Part shown: piece by piece, positions 1 to 7,278 of the stretch
Position numbering within the stretch: the stretch's first letter is position 1
How the letters are laid out: every line of letters starts with the position of its first letter
NCBI GenBank assembly: GCA_023380575.1
Contig: JAMCRM010000238.1
Location: 1-8,629, forward strand
DNA: 8,629 bases
Reading direction: 5' to 3'
DNA from: Acidobacteriota bacterium
GTDB taxonomy: Bacteria; Acidobacteriota; Terriglobia; Bryobacterales; Bryobacteraceae
Translations under genes and position numbers: made by a program
Notes under the pieces: model-generated
What the model was told of the DNA's origin: nothing
Database searches by the model: none
What the model saw: only the letters and a program-made list of their open reading frames with translations

Positions 1-1415
<1,415 letters not shown>

Positions 1416-1419
<4 letters not shown>

Positions 1420-2621
1420 TTCGCCGCAGCCAGCGCCCGAACCTTGATCGGCAGCCCGATCAGGTTGATGAAGCCGAGCGCGTCCTTCTGGTCGTAGCTG
1501 GCGCCCATGGTGAAGCTGGCAATATCCAGCGAATACAGCGAGTAGGGCGACTTGCGGCTCAGCGGCTGCACATTGCCTTTGTACAGCCCGAGCACCACTT
1601 CGCCGGTGGTCGGTTGGCTCACGGTTTCGAAGAAGGCGTCCAGCGCCTCGCGCAGGGAAGTGAACCAGAAACCGTTGTACACCAGTTCGGCGTAATCGAG
1701 AGCCAGCCGCTGCTTGTAGTGCAGCGTATTCTTGTCCAGCGTGAGCGCTTCCAGTTCGCGGATCGCCGCCATGATCAGGGTGCCGCCCGGGGTTTCATAG
1801 CAGCCGCGCGATTTCATCCCGACGAAGCGGTTCTCCACCAGGTCGATGCGCCCGACGCCGTGCTCCGCCCCGATGGCGTTCAGCTTTTCCAGCAGGGCGC
1901 AGGCGCTCAGCCGCTCGCCGTTGACCGAAACCGGCACGCCGCGTTCCAAGCCGATGGTCACCTGGCCCGGCTGGTCCGGAGCCTGCCGCGGGCTGCGGGT
2001 GAGCATCCAGATTTCATCCGGGGCCGCGTTGGCCGGGTCCTCCAGCGCCCCACCCTCGTGCGAAATGTGCCAGATGTTGCGGTCGCGGCTGTAAATCTTT
2101 GTCGTGGACGCCGCCACCGGCACGTTGTGTTTGGCGGCGTAGTCGAGGGCGTCCTCGCGCGACACGATGTTCCACTCGCGCCACGGGGCGATGACCCGCA
2201 GTTGCGGCGCCAGCGCTTTATAGGTGAGTTCGAAGCGTACCTGGTCGTTGCCCTTCCCGGTGCAGCCGTGCGCCAGCGCGTCGCAGCCGGTGCGCAGCGC
2301 CACTTCCACCTGCTTCTTCGCCAGCAGCGGCCGCGCGATGGAGGTTCCCAGCAGGTACTTGTGCTCGTAGACGCCGCCCGAGCGCACCAGTTTCCACAGA
2401 TACTGGCCGACGAACTCCTCCCGCAGGTCCTCCACATAGACCTCGGACGCTCCCGTTGCCAGGGCCTTCTTCTCCAGGCCCGTGAGCTCATCGCTGCCCT
2501 GCCCGATATCGCCGCACACCGCCACCACATCGCAGCCGTAATTTTCCTTCAGCCACGGAATGATGACAGAAGTATCCAGTCCGCCCGAATAAGCGAGCGC
2601 CACTTTCTTGGGTTTTTGCAT
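1416..2621 (-). CDS. argG: Argininosuccinate synthase
   Basis: Joins citrulline and aspartate using ATP, giving argininosuccinate, AMP and PPi (cytoplasmic, arginine pathway). The 401-residue protein starts MQKPKKVALAYSGGLDTSV. The ATP-pyrophosphatase P-loop AYSGGLDTS is at residues 10-18. The substrate-binding segments YLLGTSIARP (89-98) and GCTGKGNDQ (119-127) and the SRDRNIWHISHEG motif (178-190) are all typical of the family. The length is normal. I chose the ATG at 2621: the N-terminus then matches the family, and an AGGA lies about 10 nt upstream inside the last argF codons. The frame stays open further upstream to 2942, but that stretch is argF read out of frame. The gene begins 8 nt after the argF stop and ends in the ATGA overlap with argH. 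No separate promoter is evident. Confidence 0.97.
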
Positions 2622-2629
2622 TTGGTGAT

Positions 2630-3562
2630 CTATCCTAACATCATTAACATCAGCGCCTTCTGGGTATGAAGGCGGTTTTCCGCCTGGTCGAACACCACCG
2701 ACCGCCCGCATTCGATGACGGCGTCGCTGACTTCTTCGTCGCGGTGCGCCGGCAGGCAGTGCATGAATACCGCGTCGGGCCGGGCCAGGGCGAACAGCGC
2801 CTCGTTCACCTGGTACGGCTCGAACAGAATCCGGCGTTTGGCGGCCTCGCGTTCCTGCCCCATGCTTGCCCATACGTCCGTATACACCGCGTGGGCGCCG
2901 TCCAGGGCCTCGGCCGGGTCGTTGGTCACGCGGATACAGCACCCCGAAGTGGCCGCCAGGCCCTCCGCCTGCGCCACGATCTCCGGGCTGGGCTCGTACC
3001 CTTGCGGGGTCGCGATGGCAAAATGTATACCCAGCCGGGTGGCGCTCAGCATGAGCGAATGCGCCACGTTGTTGCCGTCGCCCACGAAAGCCAGCTTGAG
3101 GCCGCGCATTTCACCGAAGCTTTCCCGCAGCGTGAGCATGTCCGCCAGCGCCTGGCAGGGGTGGTACATATCGCTGAGCGCATTCATCACCGGCGCAGAC
3201 GCCCAACGCGCCAGTTCTTCCACCGTGCTCTGCGCGAAGGTGCGGGCCACGATTCCATCCACCCAACGCTCCAGGTTCCGGGCCACATCCTTCAACGGCT
3301 CGCGCCCGCCGATGGGACCTTCGCAGAATACCGAGTCGCCGCCCAGTTCCTTGATGCCGATTTCGAAGGTAAGCCGGGTGCGCAGCGAGGGTTTTTCGAA
3401 CAGCAGGGCGATGGATTTACCCTCCAGCGATCGCGCGTACTCGCGGGGCCGGCGCTTCATCTCCTCCGCAAGCGCAAGCAGACAAAGCACTTCATCGTCC
3501 GTCAGATCCAGATCGCGCAACAGATCCGGGCTGGCTGGCCTCACATATGCGCCGCCCACCAC
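2630..3562 (-). CDS. argF: Ornithine carbamoyltransferase
   Basis: Transfers the carbamoyl group of carbamoyl phosphate to ornithine, giving citrulline and phosphate (cytoplasmic). The 310-residue length is normal. The carbamoyl-phosphate site is FEKPSLRTR (55-63), a variant of the common STRTR motif, with HPCQ at 134-137. The ornithine-binding DVWASMG is at 229-235 and HCLPAHR at 268-274. These last two favour ornithine over aspartate or acetylated ornithine as substrate. The start is a GTG at 3562. A second GTG at 3559 has better spacing (7 nt) to the GGGAG at 3571-3567, and a third GTG lies at 3544, so the first few residues are uncertain. It is the first gene of the argFGH operon, behind an ARG-box promoter. 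Codons 119-137 are the segment copied in inverted form at bases 1-57. Confidence 0.96.
   Translation of the reverse strand: MVGGAYVRPASPDLLRDLDLTDDEVLCLLALAEEMKRRPREYARSLEGKSIALLFEKPSLRTRLTFEIGIKELGGDSVFCEGPIGGREPLKDVARNLERWVDGIVARTFAQSTVEELARWASAPVMNALSDMYHPCQALADMLTLRESFGEMRGLKLAFVGDGNNVAHSLMLSATRLGIHFAIATPQGYEPSPEIVAQAEGLAATSGCCIRVTNDPAEALDGAHAVYTDVWASMGQEREAAKRRILFEPYQVNEALFALARPDAVFMHCLPAHRDEEVSDAVIECGRSVVFDQAENRLHTQKALMLMMLG
3152..3208 (-). repeat. argF-internal source of the inverted copy
   Basis: This is the intact partner of the repeat at 1-57, in frame within argF (codons 119-137, including the HPCQ carbamoyl-phosphate motif). Because this copy lies inside a complete gene it must be the original, and the edge copy is the displaced one. 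Confidence 0.95.
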
Positions 3563-3580
3563 GACGCTCCCGGTATTGGC

Positions 3581-3598
3581 TGTGAATGATTATTCACT
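3581..3598. promoter_or_regulatory. ARG box 1 (ArgR operator)
   Basis: TGTGAATGATTATTCACT fits the E. coli ARG-box pattern TNTGAATNNNNATTCANW at every fixed position. The arms GTGAAT/ATTCAC are perfect and 4 bp apart. It lies just downstream of the predicted argF transcription start, where bound arginine-ArgR hexamer would block transcription. The argR gene itself is not in the window. Only binding by this organism's ArgR is inferred. Confidence 0.88.
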
Positions 3599-3600
3599 CT

Positions 3601-3618
3601 AATGAATATTTACACACA
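3601..3618. promoter_or_regulatory. ARG box 2 (weaker ArgR operator)
   Basis: AATGAATATTTACACACA has an intact TGAAT half-site and a degenerate second half (ACACA against ATTCA). It lies 2 bp from box 1, close to the 2-3 bp spacing known for paired ARG boxes, and covers the argF -10 element. A strong-plus-weak pair is common at ArgR operators, where one hexamer contacts both boxes. Confidence 0.72.
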
Positions 3619-3635
3619 CAGACGCACCACGTCAA
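3607..3635 (-). promoter_or_regulatory. argFGH promoter
   Basis: On the minus strand, TTGACG (3635-3630) is followed after exactly 17 bp by TAAATA (3612-3607), a good sigma70-type match. The predicted start site is near 3600, giving a leader of about 38 nt before the argF GTG. ARG box 2 covers the -10 and box 1 covers the initial transcribed region, the classical layout for repression. A further TGAAT at 3637-3641 near the -35 lacks a proper second half. Confidence 0.75.
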
Positions 3636-3663
3636 GTGAATAACAAATTGTACGGAAAAGCCA

Positions 3664-3692
3664 TTGCTTTCTGACTTTGCGTTAGATATTAT
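3664..3692 (+). promoter_or_regulatory. Candidate fic promoter
   Basis: TTGCTT (3664-3669), a 17-bp spacer and TATTAT (3687-3692) form a plausible sigma70-type promoter pointing at fic. The -10 is 5/6 to consensus and the -35 is weaker. The expected start near 3699 leaves a leader of about 16 nt containing GGGGG (3700-3704) as the only Shine-Dalgarno-like stretch. It does not overlap the argF promoter elements. Confidence 0.5.
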
Positions 3693-3697
3693 CTAAC
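3681..3697. promoter_or_regulatory. 17-bp palindrome over the fic -10, candidate operator
   Basis: GTTAGATA-T-TATCTAAC is a perfect inverted repeat with 8-bp arms around one central base, ending 17 bp before the fic ATG and spanning its predicted -10. The size, symmetry and place are those of an operator for a dimeric repressor. The regulator is unknown. One candidate is the Fic protein itself through its C-terminal winged helix; another is a regulator encoded elsewhere. Confidence 0.55.
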
Positions 3698-3714
3698 CTG
3701 GGGGCAGAAACTTT

Positions 3715-4875
3715 ATGATTTTCTCTACGCCCTGGCTGCTTCCGGAATGTCTCAGCGTCATCTCTGAGGTTAATTCCATTCGGGCACGATTAAAGCACGC
3801 CTTGGCCACGCCGCGGCAGTGGCTCGGGATGCTTCGCAGAAACACATTCGCGCGTGCAATCCGCGGCTCCAATGGCATTGAAGGGTACAACGTAACGAAA
3901 GACGATGCCATTGCTGCAGTTGATGGCGAAGAGCCCATGGACGCAGAACGCGAGACTTGGGCCGCTATAAGTGGGTATCGAAATGCCCTCACGTATGTTC
4001 TCCAATTAGCCACCGACCCGCACTTTCGATACAGCGAAGGATTCATTCGCAGCCTTCACTACATGATGCTGAACTATGACCTGAAGCGGCATCCTGGAAC
4101 GTGGCGACTTGGGCCTATATACGTCCGCGATAAGCTTAAGCAGGAGACTGTGTACGAAGGGCCGGATGTTGATTCTGTCCCGTCGTTGATGACAGAGTTA
4201 ATGGACAGCCTGAATGCAGATACCGGCGTGCCCGCAATCGTTCGAGCCGCGATGGGCCACCTCAATCTAGTCATGATCCATCCCTTTTCAGACGGAAATG
4301 GACGCATGGCGCGGTGCCTGCAAACGCTGATACTTGCGCGAGAGGGGATCCTGGACCCACGCTTTTGCAGCATTGAAGAATACTTGGGGAGGAACACGAA
4401 CGAGTATTACGCCATTCTCGCCCACGTCGGTGGTGGAACCTGGCAGCCGCAGAATGATGCTCGCCCGTGGCTGCGGTTTTGCCTGAATGCACACTTTAAC
4501 CAAGCCACAACGCTCTTGCGCAGAACCAAGGAGATTGAGCGCGTATGGTCGGAATTGGAGGAGATGATTCACGCGCTAGACCTCCCCGAACGCACGATAT
4601 ACGCCCTGTCTGACGCAACCTTTGGGTACAGGATTCGGAACGCAACGTATCGAACGGTTGCCGAAATCAGCGATTCGCTGGCGAGTCGTGATCTCAAAAT
4701 TCTTGTCGCGAAGGGGCTGTTGGTCCCCACGGGAGAAAAGCGCGGGCGCGTCTATGTGGCATCAGATAAGCTAAAGAGCCTTCGAGAGCGGACAAGGGAA
4801 CCAAAGCCAGTCTACAAGCCGGTCACTCCACAGCTTTTCCTGCCGGGCATGGGGCCTGCAGCGGTTGAATTTTGA
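3715..4875 (+). CDS. Fic-domain protein AMP transferase, self-inhibited class, with C-terminal winged helix
   Basis: Fic enzymes transfer AMP, or sometimes another phosphate-containing group, from a nucleotide to a hydroxyl side chain of a target protein. This 386-residue protein has the complete active-site motif HPFSDGNGRMAR at residues 189-200 (catalytic His189, Asp193, Gly-Asn-Gly, Arg197 and Arg200). The flap segment VYEGPDV is at 146-152. An N-terminal SNGIEG (52-57) fits the inhibitory (S/T)xxxE(G/N) motif, which marks a class II Fic enzyme held off by its own Glu56. Residues about 285-350 (AEISDSLASRDLKILVAKGL and following) look like a winged helix; this is a fold guess. There is no signal peptide or membrane segment. 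GC is about 50% in rows 3721-3780 and 4141-4200, against 72% in row 961-1020 of argH, suggesting acquired DNA. No antitoxin gene adjoins it, as expected if inhibition is built in. The target is unknown. Confidence 0.93.
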   Translation: MIFSTPWLLPECLSVISEVNSIRARLKHALATPRQWLGMLRRNTFARAIRGSNGIEGYNVTKDDAIAAVDGEEPMDAERETWAAISGYRNALTYVLQLATDPHFRYSEGFIRSLHYMMLNYDLKRHPGTWRLGPIYVRDKLKQETVYEGPDVDSVPSLMTELMDSLNADTGVPAIVRAAMGHLNLVMIHPFSDGNGRMARCLQTLILAREGILDPRFCSIEEYLGRNTNEYYAILAHVGGGTWQPQNDARPWLRFCLNAHFNQATTLLRRTKEIERVWSELEEMIHALDLPERTIYALSDATFGYRIRNATYRTVAEISDSLASRDLKILVAKGLLVPTGEKRGRVYVASDKLKSLRERTREPKPVYKPVTPQLFLPGMGPAAVEF

Positions 4876-5153
4876 CAGCCCCCATCGCGCTTCCCTGCAC
4901 GGACAGCCACCCGGGGTGCATTGTCTGGATCGGGCTGGGCATTCCCGGCAGGAGATTAAATTTCGCAAGTGGCGGAGATCGGCACGGCTGATCATGACCA
5001 AACCTAGCGTTATCAGCAATTTGCGCTCACGCGCTTGCTCTTCTTGCCCATCACCCCGAACAGGACGCCCCGCGCGCGTGAAACGATGGGCGTTGATTTT
5101 GCATCCAGAAACTAGAGCTAGAGATAGAATGTCCTCTAGATCTCGGGTGATTC
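4876..5153. other. Unassigned intergenic stretch after fic
   Basis: This stretch holds no gene I can support. Its composition is mixed and the short frames on both strands encode nothing recognisable. A minus-strand frame from the ATG near 5047 (MGKKSKRVSANC, then stop) and one from 5019 look like chance. There is no hairpin followed by a T-run, so no intrinsic terminator for fic is evident. The right end (5112-5144) holds short CTAG-containing repeats and the possible promoter of the next gene. Confidence 0.5.
5112..5139. repeat. CTAGAG direct and inverted repeats before the TPR gene
   Basis: CTAGAG occurs twice in tandem (5112-5117, 5118-5123) and its complement CTCTAG once at 5134-5139, so that 5118-5139 could form a 6-bp stem with a 10-nt loop. 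CTAG thus appears three times in 28 bp. A possible -10, TAGAAT, lies at 5125-5130 within the loop, with no good -35. It may be an operator or chance. Confidence 0.3.
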
Positions 5154-6014
5154 ATGGTGGGGAAGATGCGCGCAGTTGCAGTTGCGGTTTGTCTCGGCTC
5201 CTTGCTGGCGGCGGCCACGCCGGAACTGGAGCGGGCACGGAAGCTCTACAACTACACCGATTATGACGGTTCCCTGCGGATTCTGTTGCCGCTGGCGCAG
5301 AAGGACGCTCAAACCATGCAGTTGATCGGCCGCGACTACTATATGTCGGGGGACTTCAAGAAGGCCACCGAGTGGCTGGAGAAGGCCGTCGCGGCGGAGC
5401 CCGGTTCGGCGGCGCACGCCATGTGGCTGGGACGTGCGTACGGGCGGCGCGCCGAAACCTCCAGCCCTTTCACCGCCCCCATTTTTGCGTCCAGGGCGCG
5501 GCAGAATTTCGAGCGGTCCGTCCAACTCGACCCGAAGAACCTGGAGGCCATAAACGACCTGTTCGAATACTATCTGGAAGCTCCGGGATTTCTGGGCGGC
5601 GGTTATGACAAGGCCGCGCGGCTGGCGCAGCGCATCGCCGGCATCAATGCCGTGGAAGGACACTGGGCCACCGCCAGACTGGCGGAACAACGCAAGGAGT
5701 ACGGGCACGCCGAGGAGAACCTGCGCCGCGCCACCGAAATGGCCCCTCAATCGGTGGGGCGGCTCATCGACCTGGCCAAATTCCTCGCCAAGCACGGACG
5801 CGTGCAGGAAGCCGAGCAAAACCTGCAGCGGGCCGAAACCATCGCGCCCGACAGCCCCAAGCTGATCTACGCCCGCGCGGATTTCTATATCCGCCAGAAC
5901 CGCAACCTCGACGCCGCGCGAACGTTGTTGCGGCGCTATTTGAATGCCCAGCTCACGCCCGACGATCCACCCCGCTACGAAGCCGAAAAGCTGTTGCGGC
6001 AATTGGGCGGCTGA
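5154..6014 (+). CDS. Exported TPR-repeat protein
   Basis: A 286-residue protein with a Sec-type signal: MVGKMR, then a hydrophobic stretch at 7-21 (AVAVAVCLGSLLAAA) with cleavage likely near residues 21-22. Cys13 does not sit in a lipobox, so it is probably soluble in the periplasm. The rest is helical repeats. Clear TPR-like units lie at about 52-83, 159-188 and 190-222, with weaker ones at 23-50 and 224-258. The middle block (YGRRAE, then LDPKN and YYLEAPGFLGGG at about 96-150) resembles a conserved segment I recall from bacterial TPR proteins of unknown function. Such repeats bind other proteins, and no enzymatic residues are seen. The start could also be the ATG at 5166, directly after GGGGAAG; neither start has ideal spacing. 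The permease gene follows after 21 bp in the same direction, so the two are probably co-transcribed. The partner is unknown. Confidence 0.85.
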   Translation: MVGKMRAVAVAVCLGSLLAAATPELERARKLYNYTDYDGSLRILLPLAQKDAQTMQLIGRDYYMSGDFKKATEWLEKAVAAEPGSAAHAMWLGRAYGRRAETSSPFTAPIFASRARQNFERSVQLDPKNLEAINDLFEYYLEAPGFLGGGYDKAARLAQRIAGINAVEGHWATARLAEQRKEYGHAEENLRRATEMAPQSVGRLIDLAKFLAKHGRVQEAEQNLQRAETIAPDSPKLIYARADFYIRQNRNLDAARTLLRRYLNAQLTPDDPPRYEAEKLLRQLGG

Positions 6015-6035
6015 TCCGGGCTAGAATCGAAATTC

Positions 6036-7241
6036 ATGAATGCCGGCGAAGCGCTGAAGTTCTCCATACAAGCCTTGCGCGCCAACCCCGTGCGCTCGTT
6101 CCTCACCATGCTGGGCATGGTCATCGGCACGGCCTCGGTGATTTTGGTGGTCACCATTTCCCTGACCAGCCGGGACTATATTCTGGAGCAGATTCAGGGG
6201 ATCGGCTCCAACATGATCTTTGCCTACTATGAAGCCGGTGGAATGTCCAGCGCCAGCTCCGCGGCGGATTTCATCAAGATGGCCGACGTGGAAGCGGTGC
6301 GGGAACAGCTTGGCGGCCGCATCATCGCCGCCACCGGCGTCCTCACCAATTACGACCGCATGCTCATCGACGGCAGGGAGCAGGACGTCGCGGTCATCGG
6401 CAGCGACCAGGATTACCAGACCGTGCGCAACCTGGTGGTCACCTCCGGCCGTTTCATGGACGCCAGCGACGTGGCCCTGCGGCAGAAGGTGGCGCTGCTC
6501 ACTGATGAACTGGCCCGCAGGCTTTTCGGCAGCCGCACCGCCGCCATCGGCCGGATCATTAAAGTGCATGGCCTGCAATTCACCGTCATCGGCAGCTTTA
6601 AGGAGAAGGTGGAGAGCTTCGGCCAGACCGAGTTGACCCGGGAAACCGTCCTCATCCCCATCAGCGTGATTCGCTATTTCGCCCCGGTGGAGCGCATCGA
6701 TCCGATGTACGTGCAGGTGCGTTCACCGCAGGACGTGGAATCGGTGACCCGCGTGGTGCGCCAGGTGCTGGAATCGCGGCATCGTCCCGGCGCCCGCTAC
6801 CGCGTCGAGAACCTCACTGCCATTCTGAATGCCGCCAAGAATATCGCGCTCGTCCTTACCCTGGTGCTGATCATGGTGTCGGCCATCGCGCTGGTGATTT
6901 CCGGTATCGGCATCATGAACATCATGCTGGTGACGGTGACGGAGCGCACCCGGGAAATCGGTATCCGGCTGGCTGTGGGCGCCTCGCGCAGCGAGATCCT
7001 GCTGCAATTCCTCACCGAAGCGGTGCTGGTCAGCCTCAGCGGAGGCGTGCTGGGGATTCTGGCCGGCGTCGGCCTGCCGCTCAGCGTACAGTTCTTCCTG
7101 GACAACCTGCGCATCCCGGTCTCCTGGATCGCCATCGTGGTGGCGTTCGGCGTTTCCGTGATGGTCGGACTGATCTTCGGCATGCTCCCCGCCAGCCGCG
7201 CCTCACGTCTGAACCCCACCGAAGCCTTGCGCTACGAGTAA
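6036..7241 (+). CDS. MacB/FtsX-type ABC transporter permease
   Basis: A 401-residue inner-membrane permease of the MacB superfamily. One membrane helix lies at about 22-43 (FLTMLGMVIGTASVILVV), then a large periplasmic domain (about 45-265, MacB_PCD type), then the FtsX domain with three helices at about 268-299, 322-350 and 362-384. Hallmarks are GIMNIMLVTVTERTREIGIR (292-311) and the C-terminal PASRASRLNPTEALRYE. Family members are mechanotransmitters: cytoplasmic ATP hydrolysis drives the periplasmic domain, often to expel peptides, antibiotics or lipoproteins, usually with an adaptor protein. The ATPase and adaptor are not in the window. It is a single-copy permease of normal MacB length without the fused ATPase, not the roughly 800-residue duplicated form common in acidobacteria. 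The Shine-Dalgarno is weak. The substrate is unknown; the upstream exported TPR protein may be a partner. Confidence 0.93.
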   Translation: MNAGEALKFSIQALRANPVRSFLTMLGMVIGTASVILVVTISLTSRDYILEQIQGIGSNMIFAYYEAGGMSSASSAADFIKMADVEAVREQLGGRIIAATGVLTNYDRMLIDGREQDVAVIGSDQDYQTVRNLVVTSGRFMDASDVALRQKVALLTDELARRLFGSRTAAIGRIIKVHGLQFTVIGSFKEKVESFGQTELTRETVLIPISVIRYFAPVERIDPMYVQVRSPQDVESVTRVVRQVLESRHRPGARYRVENLTAILNAAKNIALVLTLVLIMVSAIALVISGIGIMNIMLVTVTERTREIGIRLAVGASRSEILLQFLTEAVLVSLSGGVLGILAGVGLPLSVQFFLDNLRIPVSWIAIVVAFGVSVMVGLIFGMLPASRASRLNPTEALRYE

Positions 7242-7278
7242 CGCCGGAACTACATCACGCCGGCCGGCGGCGCATGGT

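Noticed and set aside
2622..2942. Upstream extension of argG by about 107 codons
   Set aside because: The extension overlaps the coding part of argF out of frame. The ArgG family starts near MQKPKKVALAYSGG.
2666..3602. Plus-strand frames opposite argF
   Set aside because: These are antisense shadows of argF with no domain, and they end in the argF control region.
3637..3650. Third ARG box near the argF -35
   Set aside because: Only the TGAAT half is present; the other half (AATTG) does not fit ATTCA.
3715..4875. Fic as part of a two-gene toxin-antitoxin system
   Set aside because: No small antitoxin-like gene lies on either side, and the protein already contains its own inhibitory motif.
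4895..4945. Possible fic terminator (TGCAC/GTGCA and CGGG/CCCG pairings)
   Set aside because: The stems are 4-5 bp with long loops and no following T-run.
4771..5019. Minus-strand frame of 82 codons downstream of and overlapping fic
   Set aside because: It overlaps the fic 3' end, has no ribosome site, and its Cys/Arg-rich product matches nothing I know.
5136..6002. Minus-strand frame of 288 codons opposite the TPR gene
   Set aside because: It mirrors the TPR gene almost exactly. The plus strand gives a signal peptide plus TPR repeats, while the minus product has no recognisable features.
7242..7269. Possible bidirectional terminator between the permease and the oxidoreductase genes (CGCCGG/CCGGCG stem and a 12-bp GC palindrome)
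   Set aside because: The stem is only 6 bp with a 16-nt loop and no T-run follows on either strand. GC-rich palindromes of this size arise by chance here.
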